Assembly: GCA_002298925.1 (NCBI GenBank)
Contig: DBMM01000061.1
Location: forward strand, 1,763 to 15,773
Direction of reading: 5' to 3'
Origin: Geobacter sp. UBA698
Lineage (GTDB): Bacteria > Desulfobacterota > Desulfuromonadia > Geobacterales > Pseudopelobacteraceae
DNA: 14,011 nt
Made by a program: the position numbers and the translations under genes
Part shown: positions 13,915 through 14,011 of the stretch, in pieces
How positions within the stretch are numbered: position 1 is the stretch's first letter
How the letters are laid out: each line of letters opens with the position of its first letter
Notes under the pieces: model-generated
Seen by the model: the letters and a program-made list of their open reading frames with translations, nothing else
What the model was told of the DNA's origin: nothing
The model's database searches: none

Positions 13915-13936
13915 TGTGCAGAATGTGTGCAGAATG
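13915..13936. repeat. Perfect 11-bp tandem direct repeat upstream of the DUF4173 gene
   Basis: TGTGCAGAATG occurs twice back to back (13915-13925 and 13926-13936). The repeat length is close to one turn of the helix, so two proteins could bind side by side on the same DNA face. It lies about 95 bp before the DUF4173 start, in a 190-bp control region that may also serve a divergent gene beginning beyond the window. The role is unknown. Confidence 0.5.
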
Positions 13937-14011
13937 ATTGGTTTTTAAGGCCGGTTAATGTAGAGTGTTGTCGTTTTTTTGTGAATACTTCCGGTTTTAA
14001 ATCAAAGATGA

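Noticed and set aside
1..14011. CRISPR array, transposon ends, integrase or phage genes
   Set aside because: No regularly spaced repeats, no transposase- or integrase-like frame and no paired terminal repeats were seen in the window.

Overview
The window looks like a chromosomal segment of a Gram-negative bacterium. It encodes lipoproteins with LGGC and LLGC lipoboxes, a CreD-type inner-membrane protein, L,D-transpeptidase and M23 peptidoglycan enzymes, and large polytopic DUF2339, DUF3999 and DUF4173 proteins. The mix of families and the moderate GC content recall the Geobacter/Desulfuromonas group. That placement is an inference, because there is no rRNA or other marker in the window. No tRNA, rRNA, CRISPR array, transposase or phage gene was recognised.

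Layout. (1) 1-2721, plus strand: the 3' end of a DUF2339 membrane-protein gene overlaps (ATGA) a DUF3999 gene. The DUF3999 C-terminal membrane helix has been knocked out of frame by one base. (2) 2784-4316, minus strand: a GbsR/MarR-type repressor lies upstream of an atypical short-chain dehydrogenase. Two near-identical 18-bp inverted repeats sit in front of the two genes, one of them over the -10 of the repressor promoter. (3) 4317-4689: about 370 bp without a gene, containing a perfect 19-bp palindrome. (4) 4690-6352, plus strand: a lipoprotein M28 zinc peptidase followed by a secreted YiiX-type NlpC/P60-like protein. (5) 6476-7360, minus strand: an AT-rich, unrecognised membrane protein. 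(6) 7546-8142, plus strand: an anchored L,D-transpeptidase whose 3' end overlaps by 68 bp the 3' end of a minus-strand M23 metallopeptidase. The M23 gene is joined by an ATGA overlap to creD (8665-10020). (7) 10257-12311, plus strand: an RDD membrane protein, then a DUF1287 lipoprotein overlapping (GTGA) an HD-superfamily hydrolase. (8) 12358-13821, minus strand: a DUF4173 membrane protein, and beyond it a control region with a perfect 11-bp tandem repeat.

Taken together, most genes act at the cell envelope: peptidoglycan cross-linking and cleavage (L,D-transpeptidase, M23, YiiX-like, possibly DUF1287), extracytoplasmic peptide hydrolysis (M28), and several large membrane proteins of unknown biochemistry. 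The best-supported regulatory circuit is the GbsR-like repressor with its paired operators. The most notable gene-structure anomaly is the DUF3999 frameshift at a G6 tract.
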